DNA from: JAAFHB01 sp037128295
GTDB lineage: Bacteria > Bacteroidota > Bacteroidia > Bacteroidales > Prolixibacteraceae
Direction: 5' to 3'
Length of the DNA stretch: 64,000 nucleotides
NCBI GenBank assembly: GCA_037128295.1
Contig: JBAXWR010000001.1
Span: 1 to 64,000 of the forward strand
Numbering within the stretch: the stretch's first letter is position 1; every line of letters begins with the position of its first letter. Both the position numbers and the translations under genes were made by a program. Below, one piece after another: positions 1 to 8,784 of the stretch. Below the pieces are notes generated by a model. The model was not told the origin of the DNA. It searched no databases and saw nothing but the letters and a program-made list of their open reading frames with translations.

Positions 1-81
1 CATCCTTTTCAATTTTATTTTGTTACCTTCGTACTGTAAGAATGGCTTTGAAAACCTGTTAACACATATTAATTTTCTTTT

Positions 82-315
82 ATGACAAATCAAGAGATTC
101 GTTCATCTGTAGACGATATTTATCAGAAAATAAGTCAATTACAAGAAAACTTGAAAACAATCCGGGCTAATTGTAAGCATGAAAATAAAGTTGAAGGAAT
201 GAACTTTGAAATGGTAATACATAATTGCCTGATTTGTGAAACCTGCGGTGAAAGTTTTCCTTTACCATATGATTATAATAAAAACTCTTCTTACAAAAGA
301 GGTAACCGTGGTTAA
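82..315 (+). CDS. Small hypothetical protein with Cys-rich C-terminal half
   Basis: A 77-aa protein that I do not recognise. Residues 1-30 are polar and Gln/Lys-rich with heptad-like spacing, suggesting a short coiled coil. The second half has C-K-H followed by C-L-I-C and C-G-E, a spacing that could bind zinc. There is no signal peptide or membrane segment. It lies 42 bp before another hypothetical gene on the same strand, so co-transcription is possible. The function is unknown. Confidence 0.5.
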   Translation: MTNQEIRSSVDDIYQKISQLQENLKTIRANCKHENKVEGMNFEMVIHNCLICETCGESFPLPYDYNKNSSYKRGNRG

Positions 316-357
316 AATCACAATAGATCACAATTAATTGATTAATAATAATCTACA

Positions 358-1101
358 ATGCTTAAAATCGAAAAAACCAAAATCCTTTATTTCCCTTATG
401 AAAACCTCAAGGGCTATCGGAACCTGACAAAGGTCAAAGGCGGCATTTTCAGAAAAATGAACGACACTGTTGAAATTGCCGATGATGTTACTTTCGGCGA
501 TTTCTTTAAATTTTTGATTAAAGAGAAAGAATTGGTTAACATTATTTTTATGGCATCTTTGTATGGTGTCCCATTTGATTTGCTTATAAAGGATTTTAAT
601 AGGAAGGACAAAATAGATGACCCGGAAATCCATGTTCTGGAAATCTATTGGGATGTTGATTTTGACCCGGACGGTATTGTGATAGAAGCTGATATGCAAT
701 GTTTTGGTCGATGGAATGGTAACGAAGACACTGATCATTCTGGTCTTATAGGGCTCGATTTTACGCCGATCAATGAATTGACAAATTCACCCCTGAAATT
801 AAACGAACACTTTGAAATCTATAACTCAAAAATTAAACATAATAAGGAAAATTTGATTATTTCGACAACCAGGAAATTCACGCTTTATGAAATAATCCAT
901 GCTATTCTCTTTGAACTTTCATGGTACGGAACTCCCGAAACCAGGGATAAAGAAGGCAAAACTATATTGGAGGAAGTTCGTAAAATAAAAACACTTGACG
1001 ATGTCTTTGAATCAGAGGTAAATATGAGGGCGTTAAGAAACAAGGCCGTTAGTAAGATGGACAAATTTTTGCCGATAACAACTACTGAAGATCAAGTTTG
1101 A
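358..1101 (+). CDS. Hypothetical protein, 247 aa
   Basis: A soluble protein of 247 residues without a signal peptide or clear membrane span. It is acidic in the middle (residues about 90-130, with the run D-V-D-F-D-P-D-G) and ends in a Lys-rich helix. The N-terminal half has F-G-D-F-F-K-F-L, and residues 165-200 look helical with F-E-L-S-W-Y-G. I cannot assign a family with confidence. It is followed after 61 bp by the MutS-like gene on the same strand. An open frame on the opposite strand (334-738) is a shadow. Confidence 0.6.
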   Translation: MLKIEKTKILYFPYENLKGYRNLTKVKGGIFRKMNDTVEIADDVTFGDFFKFLIKEKELVNIIFMASLYGVPFDLLIKDFNRKDKIDDPEIHVLEIYWDVDFDPDGIVIEADMQCFGRWNGNEDTDHSGLIGLDFTPINELTNSPLKLNEHFEIYNSKIKHNKENLIISTTRKFTLYEIIHAILFELSWYGTPETRDKEGKTILEEVRKIKTLDDVFESEVNMRALRNKAVSKMDKFLPITTTEDQV

Positions 1102-1162
1102 CATACCAAAGAAATGAAAATAAAAGGATACCGTAAATTACGCTCAGGACACAATTCGCATT

Positions 1163-2770
1163 ATGTTTGATCAAAAAAGAAAATTAAAGGAACGGCTTCA
1201 AAACTCTTTCGGTAAGATAAAGGATGAATCTTTTACGTTTGAACTGATTGAAAGCTATTTTAAGAAAAAAGACAAGTCGGAAGCTTTTCAGGTACTTTCG
1301 GATAAAACATGCAATGATTTAGATTTCAATGAATTATTTATGTTTCTTGATCGGACAACCTCGAAAGTTGGTCAACAGGTTTTATATGACACCCTGAGAA
1401 CGATCCCTTCCGGCAATGACAAATTGATCATTCAGGAAAAGATTGTTGATAAAATTAGCAATAATCCCGACTTGAGATTAAACCTTCAACTTCATCTGAA
1501 TAATCTGGTAAAAGACGATGTTTATTATCTAACTTCATTATTTCAGGATCAACATCTAAAAGAGCCAAAGTGGTTTTTCGTAATCCGACTTTTGTCCTTT
1601 ACAAGTTTACTGTCTCTATTTATGTTGCCCTTTAGTCCTCAGTTTGTCTTTTTATTGTTCGGGTTATTTGTTGTCAATTTTGGGATCCATATCTGGAATA
1701 AGAGCAACCTTTATCGATATTTAGGTTCGATTCCGCAATTATTGAGGCTAAACGGTGTTGCCCGGGAATTTTCAAAATATGACTTGTTCAACGAAATAGA
1801 TCCTGATGTTCCTGCTTCAATTTCAGTGATCGATAAGGTCAGGAACCGCATGTCGTTTTTTAAGCTGGAGAATAAGGTAGAAGGTGATGCAGAAATTCTT
1901 TTTTGGGCCATGTTGGAGTTTGTAAAAATTCTTTTTCTGCTGGAACCCTTGTTGCTTTTTGGAGTTTTAAAAGAAATCGACACCAAAAGAAAAGAGATTG
2001 AAAAAGTATTTTCTTTTGTTGGTACTATTGATTCATTAATTTCGATCGCTTCATTAAGGGACGGTCTTGTTCAATTTTGTTTGCCTGAAATTACCAGTAA
2101 CAATAAAACCTTGGAAGCGAAAGACGTTTATCACCCATTGATTGGGAATTGTGTACCCAATTCAATTTGGCTTAAGGATAAATCAATTCTTTTGACAGGG
2201 TCAAATATGTCCGGAAAGACCTCATTTATCCGAACAATTGGAATTAATGCTATTACTGGATTGACAATCAATACCTGTTTTGCCGAACAATTCACGTTAC
2301 CAAGAACCCGGATCCATTCAGCGATAAGAATCAGCGATGATTTAATGAACGATAGGAGTTACTATTTTGAGGAAGTACTAACGATCAAAGAGATGATCGA
2401 TAGTTGCGGAAATGGGAAACCCAACCTGTTCCTGTTGGATGAGATTTTTAAAGGGACAAATACTGTTGAACGGATTTCGGCCGGGAAAGCAGTGTTGTCA
2501 TTTCTTGCCAAAGATGAAAATATCGTTTTTGTATCAACCCACGACATAGAATTGGCGGATCTATTGAAAGATGAGTTTGAATTGTACCATTTTAGCGAGA
2601 AAGTGGACGATAAAACAGTGGATTTTGATTACAAACTAAAGGAAGGTAAACTTAAAAACAGAAATGCCATCAGGATACTTCAAATCAATGATTATCCTGA
2701 TGTCATTATCAATGAGGCTATTGAACTATCAAAAGAATTAGATCAATCAAAGTGGCAAAGCAGCAAATAA
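1163..2770 (+). CDS. MutS-family ATPase with membrane segments (MutS domain V-like)
   Basis: A 535-aa protein whose C-terminal third is a MutS-type ATPase: Walker A T-G-S-N-M-S-G-K-T at residues 345-353, Walker B L-L-D-E near 423-428 with the following K-G-T-N, and S-T-H-D further on. The middle (residues about 70-330) matches a MutS lever/core arrangement. Around residues 135-180 there are two hydrophobic stretches that look like membrane helices. The mismatch-binding and connector domains of MutS1 and the Smr domain of MutS2 are missing. This architecture is a common but poorly characterised Bacteroidota paralogue, so a direct mismatch-repair role should not be assumed. The downstream gene converges on it. 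Confidence 0.8.
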   Translation: MFDQKRKLKERLQNSFGKIKDESFTFELIESYFKKKDKSEAFQVLSDKTCNDLDFNELFMFLDRTTSKVGQQVLYDTLRTIPSGNDKLIIQEKIVDKISNNPDLRLNLQLHLNNLVKDDVYYLTSLFQDQHLKEPKWFFVIRLLSFTSLLSLFMLPFSPQFVFLLFGLFVVNFGIHIWNKSNLYRYLGSIPQLLRLNGVAREFSKYDLFNEIDPDVPASISVIDKVRNRMSFFKLENKVEGDAEILFWAMLEFVKILFLLEPLLLFGVLKEIDTKRKEIEKVFSFVGTIDSLISIASLRDGLVQFCLPEITSNNKTLEAKDVYHPLIGNCVPNSIWLKDKSILLTGSNMSGKTSFIRTIGINAITGLTINTCFAEQFTLPRTRIHSAIRISDDLMNDRSYYFEEVLTIKEMIDSCGNGKPNLFLLDEIFKGTNTVERISAGKAVLSFLAKDENIVFVSTHDIELADLLKDEFELYHFSEKVDDKTVDFDYKLKEGKLKNRNAIRILQINDYPDVIINEAIELSKELDQSKWQSSK

Positions 2771-2795
2771 AAAAGTTAATGCCTTGAATTGCAAT

Positions 2796-2813
2796 GACTA
2801 ATGAGAATTAGTC
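2796..2813. terminator. Hairpin between convergent genes
   Basis: A perfect 7-bp stem (GACTAAT / ATTAGTC) with a 4-nt loop, 26 bp after the MutS-like stop and before the end of the converging PIG-L gene. No strong T-run follows directly, so this is a candidate bidirectional terminator only. Confidence 0.35.
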
Positions 2814-2870
2814 TCAGGAATTTGAATGTAACTTTTCATTTTCAAATTTTCAAATCTCCGAATTTTCAAA

Positions 2871-3743
2871 TTACTTTCCTATCATTGGGAACAGCTTCCT
2901 AACCAGTTCATCGTCAGGTTGTTTGCCATACTCGCAAATCTCGAAGGTTTCCACCGTTTTGACAGCATCCCCCTTTTCATTGCCGTACCATTTGACCAAC
3001 GATTCCCTTTCCTGGGCTGTAACTGCTTGTGTATAACGTTTAGACACCCATTCAACCCGCTCTTTGTCCCCTTTCGGAACCTTGTCCAAACTTCCTGAAG
3101 TCCATGGAAGCCATTCAAAAACCTGAGATTTATGGGCTGTGATGGCGTAGAATTTTTTGTCGTTTACAGCGGTAATGTCAACAGCGATATCTGGAGAGAA
3201 GGGGAGGGGTTTCTTAAAACCGTCTTTTGAATAAAGAAAAACCGGGTTGACCTTGAGCGGAGGGGTGTCGGGTGCAACATTGGGAACGATAACCAGATAG
3301 GCCGCATCCTGAACAATGATGGCAGTGTTCCTATGGTCGGGATGGTAATCGTAGGGGCGTGGACCGATCACCACATCGGCATTCCATTGGCGGATCAACC
3401 GGATCACCTGCAACCTGACATTCAGATTGGGCATCAGTTCCCCATCGTGATTGTCGAGCACCACATACTTTACGCCAAACCGTTTGCCTGCCTCTTCCGC
3501 TTCGGCCATGCGGATCTTTGCAAGGGCACCACCCCCGGTATTAAAGTGGCCAGCATCGCCGTTGGTCAGCGATACAAACATCACGTTATGACCCATTTGT
3601 GCATAAAGGATTGCTGTTCCCCCGGCATCCAGGTCACAATCATCGGGATGCGCCCCAATCACTACAATATTGAGTTTCTTTTCCTGAGCCGTACCACCCA
3701 AACCAAAGAAGATGGCCAATAAAATTAATAAGGTTGTTTTCAT
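2871..3743 (-). CDS. PIG-L family (LmbE-like) deacetylase, secreted
   Basis: A 290-aa zinc-dependent N-deacetylase-like protein. Residues 1-20 form a signal peptide. The family motif A-H-P-D-D lies at 31-35 and H-P-D-H at 134-137; both supply metal ligands in the LmbE/PIG-L family. Substrates in this family are N-acetylated sugars or sugar conjugates, but the substrate here is unknown. It lies downstream of the GntP permease on the same strand with a 228-bp gap, at the edge of the glycan-utilisation genes. Periplasmic location is inferred from the signal peptide. Confidence 0.85.
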   Translation of the reverse strand: MKTTLLILLAIFFGLGGTAQEKKLNIVVIGAHPDDCDLDAGGTAILYAQMGHNVMFVSLTNGDAGHFNTGGGALAKIRMAEAEEAGKRFGVKYVVLDNHDGELMPNLNVRLQVIRLIRQWNADVVIGPRPYDYHPDHRNTAIIVQDAAYLVIVPNVAPDTPPLKVNPVFLYSKDGFKKPLPFSPDIAVDITAVNDKKFYAITAHKSQVFEWLPWTSGSLDKVPKGDKERVEWVSKRYTQAVTAQERESLVKWYGNEKGDAVKTVETFEICEYGKQPDDELVRKLFPMIGK

Positions 3744-3902
3744 TTCGGAAATTTATGTATGTTGTTTATATTTAATTTATTAGCGAATTCACCAAAAAAA
3801 CTGATGGCTACTGGCTGCTGGCAAATCGTAGTCCAGAAATAAACACTTCAAAGTTAAAATCCTATTTCTTTATTGTTTGGAATCAGATCAAAATTTTGAA
3901 AC

Positions 3903-3971
3903 CCAGCCAGCCGCCAGTCGCCAATTGCCAGTCGCCATTTATTCCAGCCAGTTGCCAGCTGCCAGCCGCCA
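3903..3971. repeat. Degenerate GCCAG-type tandem repeat
   Basis: About 70 bp built from variants of GCCAGTCGCCA / GCCAGTTGCCA / GCCAGCCGCCA, ending exactly at the GntP stop codon. A related inverted stretch (tactggctgctggca) lies about 90 bp away near 3810. The same sequence reads CTGGCAACTGGC on the other strand. It could be a simple-sequence expansion or transcript-end structure. Confidence 0.6.
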
Positions 3972-5297
3972 TTAAAGAACCATCCTCGAAACAACCAAGG
4001 CACAAACAAAAACGGTAATCCCCATCACAATCGTTGCCGATGAATAGATCTTTAGGGTCGTATCTGTCTGGATATTCGAAAAACGGGTGATCACCCAAAA
4101 ATAGGAATCGTTGGCATGTGAGATCATCATCGAACCTGCACCCATAACGACCATCGTCATAATTTTACCGGTCTCGGAGTCCAACCCAAGTGCAGGAAGC
4201 ATAGGGGCGATAAACGAAGATGCCGTAATGATGGCAACCGTGGAAGAGCCTTGTGCTGTTTTAAGTAGGAATGCAAAGAGAAATGGGACTGCGAGTCCTA
4301 AACCGGTTTTTACAAGTACCTCTCCCGCATAAGCCCCAACTCCGGTTTCCTTGATCACCATCCCGAACATCCCACCGGCAGCGGTGACAATTAATATCGG
4401 ACCAGCTTTGACAACGGCACTTTCGAAAATCTCGTTGATCGTTTCCATCTTCTTAAACCCGATCAACAACAACGACAGCAACATTCCTGTAAACAGTGCG
4501 ATAACCGGTTGTCCGATAAATAGTAAGGCGATGATTAATCCATTCTGGTTTTTGTATCCAAAAGCAGTTAGCAAAGAGTTCAAGGAGATCAATAACAAGG
4601 GGACTACGATTGGAAGAAGGGATAAAAATACCGATGGGAGTTTCTGCTCTTCAATGGATTCCACATCGGGTAAATCTTCCTTTTGTGTTATTTGACCTGA
4701 GTTGGTCCGCCATTTGGTCCAGTAAAAAGCGGTAATTGCTGAAGGAAAAGCAAAAAGTGTTCCAACCAGGATCAATGTTCCGATATCCACTTTCAGCAGA
4801 CCGGCTGCAGCAAGTGCCCCTGGATGGGTTGGGACGAGGCAATGAACTGAATATAATGAGGTTGCAAGCACAATGGCAATAAATGGCATGGCTATTTTGG
4901 TTTTGGCACTGACCGATTTGGCCAATCCGCTCAGGATGATAAATCCTGAATCGCAGAAGATCGGCATCCCTGTAATAAAACCGGTTATCCCCATCGCGGC
5001 GGCAGCATTTTTTGTCCCTGTCTTGTGGAGGATCGCAGTGGCAATGCTTATTGCACCACCCGATTTATCGAGTACAACAGCAATGATTGCCCCGAATATA
5101 ATCAGAAAACCAATAGAAGCCATCGTAGAACCAAAACCGTCTTTGAGGATGGTTACCACATTGGTAAAGGGAACTGTTGTTAATGCAAGTAACAGTGAGA
5201 CAATGAATAACGATACAAACGCATTGAGTTTGACCACTGAGGTCAGCAGGATGATCAGTAAAATGCTGACCAGGACAAGGATTGCAGTAATCACCAT
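3972..5297 (-). CDS. GntP-family permease (gluconate:H+ symporter-like)
   Basis: A 441-aa integral membrane protein, almost wholly hydrophobic with about 12 predicted spans. Family features include the early V-F-V-S-L-F segment, the conserved D-S-G-F-I-I-L-S region near residue 115, and a second half with Q-G-S-S-T-V-A-I-I-T and N-D-S-Y-F-W near the C terminus. These are characteristic of GntP/Gnt-II sugar-acid carriers. It probably imports a sugar acid released by the nearby hydrolases; the exact substrate cannot be read. It lies downstream of the nuclease/PRTase island with a 57-bp gap. Confidence 0.85.
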   Translation of the reverse strand: MVITAILVLVSILLIILLTSVVKLNAFVSLFIVSLLLALTTVPFTNVVTILKDGFGSTMASIGFLIIFGAIIAVVLDKSGGAISIATAILHKTGTKNAAAAMGITGFITGMPIFCDSGFIILSGLAKSVSAKTKIAMPFIAIVLATSLYSVHCLVPTHPGALAAAGLLKVDIGTLILVGTLFAFPSAITAFYWTKWRTNSGQITQKEDLPDVESIEEQKLPSVFLSLLPIVVPLLLISLNSLLTAFGYKNQNGLIIALLFIGQPVIALFTGMLLSLLLIGFKKMETINEIFESAVVKAGPILIVTAAGGMFGMVIKETGVGAYAGEVLVKTGLGLAVPFLFAFLLKTAQGSSTVAIITASSFIAPMLPALGLDSETGKIMTMVVMGAGSMMISHANDSYFWVITRFSNIQTDTTLKIYSSATIVMGITVFVCALVVSRMVL

Positions 5298-5354
5298 TCT
5301 TGAAAGGATTAATTATTCAATTTTCGACTTTTTCGACTTTCGGAAAAGAATCTA

Positions 5355-6026
5355 TTACCCACGCCTTTGTTTTACAATTTCCGGGATATATTTATTCTTT
5401 TGATGAACATTTCCTAAACCTAGACGGGAATATACCATTCCGCCAATTCCCGGAATAACTTCTCCATTTTCATTCAGTTCATCATCAATGGCTAAGGTTA
5501 CAAAGTGAAATTTATTACTTATTGACAGTGGAAATTCATCTCTTAGGTTTTGTTCTGAATCTTTGAACATCACTGGGGCAATGATAAATATTCTTTCAGG
5601 ATTGATCTTTTCTATTAAATGGGATAACTGTGTTCTTACAACGCAGGAAGTAACGATTATTGATTTTACAATGATAAGCGTTTTACAGTTATCGAGGTTT
5701 TCTATATATGATTTTACAATTGGGCTTACAACAATGGATTCATTATTAGGATGGCGATATCGTTCATTCCAAAATACCGCTAAAGCCGGATTTTTTACTG
5801 ATAGACCATCAAGAAGACCTTTTGCCAACCAATCGGCATCTTCGGAGGTACAGGCAAGCATTGTAGAACCTGGTGATGAAAGTAACCTGTTCAGAATAAC
5901 AGCCAACTCATTTCCAATACGATAAAACGTATTTTTGTATGCTTCAGGAGTAGCTTGAGATACAGTTGACAAATTGTTCAATAACAATCCAACATCAGGA
6001 GTATAATATTCTGATTGGGTTCTCAT
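5355..6026 (-). CDS. Phosphoribosyltransferase-like protein (third gene of DUF1653 operon)
   Basis: A 223-aa protein with a PRTase-like fold signature. Residues about 115-135 (T-L-I-I-V-K-S-I-I-V-T-S) sit where a PRPP loop is expected but lack the usual acidic pair. The C-terminal I-P-G-I-G-G with G-L-G-N resembles the uracil-PRTase hood motif. The changed PRPP loop suggests a diverged or non-catalytic enzyme. It starts 5 bp after the nuclease-like gene, so the two are very likely co-translated. PRTase-like proteins occur in several prokaryotic conflict systems; the defence role is inference. Confidence 0.55.
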   Translation of the reverse strand: MRTQSEYYTPDVGLLLNNLSTVSQATPEAYKNTFYRIGNELAVILNRLLSSPGSTMLACTSEDADWLAKGLLDGLSVKNPALAVFWNERYRHPNNESIVVSPIVKSYIENLDNCKTLIIVKSIIVTSCVVRTQLSHLIEKINPERIFIIAPVMFKDSEQNLRDEFPLSISNKFHFVTLAIDDELNENGEVIPGIGGMVYSRLGLGNVHQKNKYIPEIVKQRRG

Positions 6027-6031
6027 ATTCT

Positions 6032-6880
6032 TTACATTAAAGATTCTAATTCATCAAAATTAGTTGGCTGGTGTTTTAAAACTTCCCTTTCAAAAGATAA
6101 ATAGGAAGCTTTATTTATTTCACCATTGTCCTTTTCTTTATATTTCCAATAAAATGCTGCGCCAATATTCACATAGGTGAAATCAGATATTTTATTAAAA
6201 ATAGCCATTGCTTCTTTATTGATCTCAAAACTTTCGTCAAAGATAAAATTATTACCAGACAAAGGGTAATCCTTTATTTTTTGAACAATTTTGCTTAAAG
6301 GAACATTTTCTTTATCCAATGACTCCCAGACCCCTAGTAGCATGGATGCAAGACTAAATAGTTTGTCTATCTGAGGAAATGGATATGCAGATATTTGGAA
6401 AATAGCATTTTTAAAAACGGAAGATTCCATCAGCAGTCTGTTCAAATCTGAAAAATAGGGAAAATACTCTGTTTGAGTACAATCAGAAATTGAATCAGGG
6501 ATGGAGGTAACGTTGCTATTTTTATCCGAATAAACGAGAAATAAAGAGAATATTTTACTATTCCCTTTTATCAATTCCATCTGTCTTTTGAAATCATATT
6601 CAAGTGTGTGGGAAGAACCCGATTGCCATGTCAAGCAAGTAGTATTTTTTAGTTGATAAAAGTCCCTCTTGCCACAGTAATGCCTTACAAGTAAATCATC
6701 AACAAATGCATCCTTTATTTGTGAAGAAAGAATAATTTCCTCATAATTCTCTGGATATAAACTCAGCAATAATGCAATTTTGTAAACGGCATATAAGACC
6801 TCATAGGAATTACCTTTGGCATTATTGATGCCACCACGATGTTTATTTTCTAAATATATCAGATCTTCTGTTGTAAGCAT
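6032..6880 (-). CDS. Putative PD-(D/E)xK-type nuclease, Cap4/DUF4297-like
   Basis: A 282-aa protein. The N-terminal part has G-G-I-N-N-A-K-G-N-S-Y-E-V-L-Y-A (about residues 16-31), then V-D-D-L-L-V, then Y-Q-L-K-N about 15 residues on. This order (G-x-x-Y, an acidic pair, Q-x-K) is what is seen in the Cap4/DUF4297 branch of PD-(D/E)xK nucleases that act in antiphage systems. The rest is helical with no recognised effector domain. Its start overlaps the end of the DUF1653 gene by 22 bp. The nuclease call rests on motif order alone. Confidence 0.5.
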   Translation of the reverse strand: MLTTEDLIYLENKHRGGINNAKGNSYEVLYAVYKIALLLSLYPENYEEIILSSQIKDAFVDDLLVRHYCGKRDFYQLKNTTCLTWQSGSSHTLEYDFKRQMELIKGNSKIFSLFLVYSDKNSNVTSIPDSISDCTQTEYFPYFSDLNRLLMESSVFKNAIFQISAYPFPQIDKLFSLASMLLGVWESLDKENVPLSKIVQKIKDYPLSGNNFIFDESFEINKEAMAIFNKISDFTYVNIGAAFYWKYKEKDNGEINKASYLSFEREVLKHQPTNFDELESLM

Positions 6881-7116
6881 AAAAATTCATCTTGTGTCAG
6901 TTCCTTAAATCTGGGAACTTCTTCACCGTTACAATTTACCCAGCTAAAAAAGCTTTTTCCCGCGCGAATCCAAATTTCGGAATTTTCATACATAGCCTGA
7001 TATACAACAACTGGTTCCAGAGTCTCGCTGTCTTTGGCAATTAATAAAAGCTTGTAAAGACCCCCTTTAAAATGTTGAAAATATCTTACGCCATTTGATT
7101 CCATTGTTAAAACCAC
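6859..7116 (-). CDS. DUF1653 domain protein
   Basis: An 85-aa protein that is a single DUF1653 domain: Y-F-Q-H-F-K-G near residues 12-18, S-E-T-L-E-P-V-V-V-Y-Q-A-M-Y, I-W-I-R near 47 and V-P-R-F-K near 68 are the family signature. DUF1653 is a small SH3-like beta domain of unknown function. It is the first gene of a tight three-gene operon, overlapping the nuclease-like gene by 22 bp. A start at the internal Met5 is equally possible. It lies 39 bp below the sialate esterase gene, so read-through from that operon may occur. Confidence 0.8.
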   Translation of the reverse strand: MVLTMESNGVRYFQHFKGGLYKLLLIAKDSETLEPVVVYQAMYENSEIWIRAGKSFFSWVNCNGEEVPRFKELTQDEFLCLQQKI

Positions 7117-7155
7117 TAATTGTTCTTGTAAAAATAATTATAAAATTTAATTGCC

Positions 7156-8784
7156 CTAATTTTTTGATTTGATATTTAATTCGAAAGCTTTTATAACCAT
7201 CCGATGTGCAAATTCCTTCTTGTTCTTTGGATGGATATCGTAAGTGTCGCCAATATCGTAAGTGATTACCATGCCTGTATTTGGCAATGAAAGGGCTGTA
7301 GCCTGTGCTTCCCGCTGCTTTTTCCACGGATCTGTCTTTTTATCCTGTTCGTGGGTCAGGGGATAAGTCGAAATTTGAAAAAATAGAAAAGATAAATCAC
7401 CCTGGATCCAGACTTTCCGCCAGTCGGTAATCAATTTCGTGAACATCTGTGAATAGAGCGAGGGCCGTCCGGCATCGGCTTCTCCCTGGTACCAGATAAA
7501 ACCTTTTATCCCGTAAGGAATTATGGTTGCGACCATGCCATTGTACAAATAGGCAGGATTATTGGGATAACTTTCCACTCCCGTTGTGATTACCTCAAGC
7601 GAACCATTGGCCAACCAACCGTCCGAAAGGGGAACTTTAAAAGAATGGTTCGGATTTGACAGGTAGAATTGTTCCTTGATTCCAAGACATTGGGCATCAC
7701 CCCAGGGCTGGGCCAAACGGATGGTCAGTAAATTTTCTCCGGATCGGATCAAATGTCGAGGTAGTTCTGTAACCACAGGTTTGGGATAGGGGAAATAGCC
7801 GATCTCTTGGCCGTTCAGGAAGACCTGACTTTGCCAGCTCAGGAATCCCAATGACAATTCAAGGTGCTGCTTCACAAACTTAAAGGGTACTGTAACTTTC
7901 TTTTGGAGCCAGACTACACTCCCGAATTTGTTGTCTTTGGCCAGCAGGTCAACATTTTTCCAGGCAGCACCTAAAGTATCAGGAGGATAACCTGGAAATG
8001 GCAAATCTTTTGGTGGATAACTAATTTGCATCCGGCGCAACTTTGTTTTTTCAATCGAACCCGCAACTTTTTTGGTCCACTCATTCTGATCAAATTTTTC
8101 AGGAACTACCGGAAGGTTTAATGAGTCCTTAAATGTCTCCAGCGATTCACGTCCCATCCATGTTTGAATAGCGGTGCCGCCCCACGAACTGTTGATGATA
8201 CCGATAGGTATCTTTAATTTCTGGTGCATCTCTTTTGCGAAAAACCAGCCAATAGCCGAAAAACCAGCAACTGATTCGGGTCCGGCAACTTTCCATTTAC
8301 CTGAAGGAAGGTCTTTCTGGACTACTGGTGATGGGAACTTTGGAACATTAAACAGCCTGATTCCGGAATAATTGGAATCTTTGATCTCTTTTTTGGAATC
8401 ATTGACTGCCGAGTAGGGGATCCATTCCCAGCCTTCCATTGGATGTTCCATGTTCGACTGACCCGAAGCCAACCAGACATCACCGATCAGAACATTGTGG
8501 AATTCAATTTTATTTTGAATCCCTTCAATGGAAAGCGTAAACGGACCTCCAGCCTGAAATTTGGGAAGGTTTAGTTTCCAATTTCCTTTGGTATCTGAAA
8601 TTGTTTGAACGACAGTTTTTTCCAACTTAACTGTTATCTGCTCACTGGGTTGTGCGGTTCCCCAAACCGGAATAGGGATTTCACGCTGCAAAACCATATT
8701 GTCCGAAAATATCTTTGCAGTCTTTACCTGACCTGAAGTAATTGAAGATAGAAGCATTAAAGTAAAGACAATTGTATATTTCAT
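7156..8784 (-). CDS. Sialate O-acetylesterase (SGNH/CE20-like)
   Basis: A 542-aa secreted esterase. Signal peptide at residues 1-18. The SGNH block S-G-Q-S-N-M sits at 107-112, followed by N-S-S-W-G-G-T-A-I and, near the C terminus, W-Y-Q-G-E-A-D and I-H-P-K-N-K, which supply oxyanion-hole and catalytic His residues in this family. Residues about 285-410 contain an inserted beta-sandwich typical of these enzymes. It removes O-acetyl groups from sugars and may act on any acetylated glycan, not only sialic acid. Its start overlaps the end of the nitrilase gene by 4 bp, so the two are translationally coupled. Confidence 0.88.
   Translation of the reverse strand: MKYTIVFTLMLLSSITSGQVKTAKIFSDNMVLQREIPIPVWGTAQPSEQITVKLEKTVVQTISDTKGNWKLNLPKFQAGGPFTLSIEGIQNKIEFHNVLIGDVWLASGQSNMEHPMEGWEWIPYSAVNDSKKEIKDSNYSGIRLFNVPKFPSPVVQKDLPSGKWKVAGPESVAGFSAIGWFFAKEMHQKLKIPIGIINSSWGGTAIQTWMGRESLETFKDSLNLPVVPEKFDQNEWTKKVAGSIEKTKLRRMQISYPPKDLPFPGYPPDTLGAAWKNVDLLAKDNKFGSVVWLQKKVTVPFKFVKQHLELSLGFLSWQSQVFLNGQEIGYFPYPKPVVTELPRHLIRSGENLLTIRLAQPWGDAQCLGIKEQFYLSNPNHSFKVPLSDGWLANGSLEVITTGVESYPNNPAYLYNGMVATIIPYGIKGFIWYQGEADAGRPSLYSQMFTKLITDWRKVWIQGDLSFLFFQISTYPLTHEQDKKTDPWKKQREAQATALSLPNTGMVITYDIGDTYDIHPKNKKEFAHRMVIKAFELNIKSKN

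Noticed and set aside
1163..2770. Canonical MutS mismatch-repair protein
   Set aside because: No mismatch-binding domain, and there are membrane-like segments; only the ATPase part is clear.
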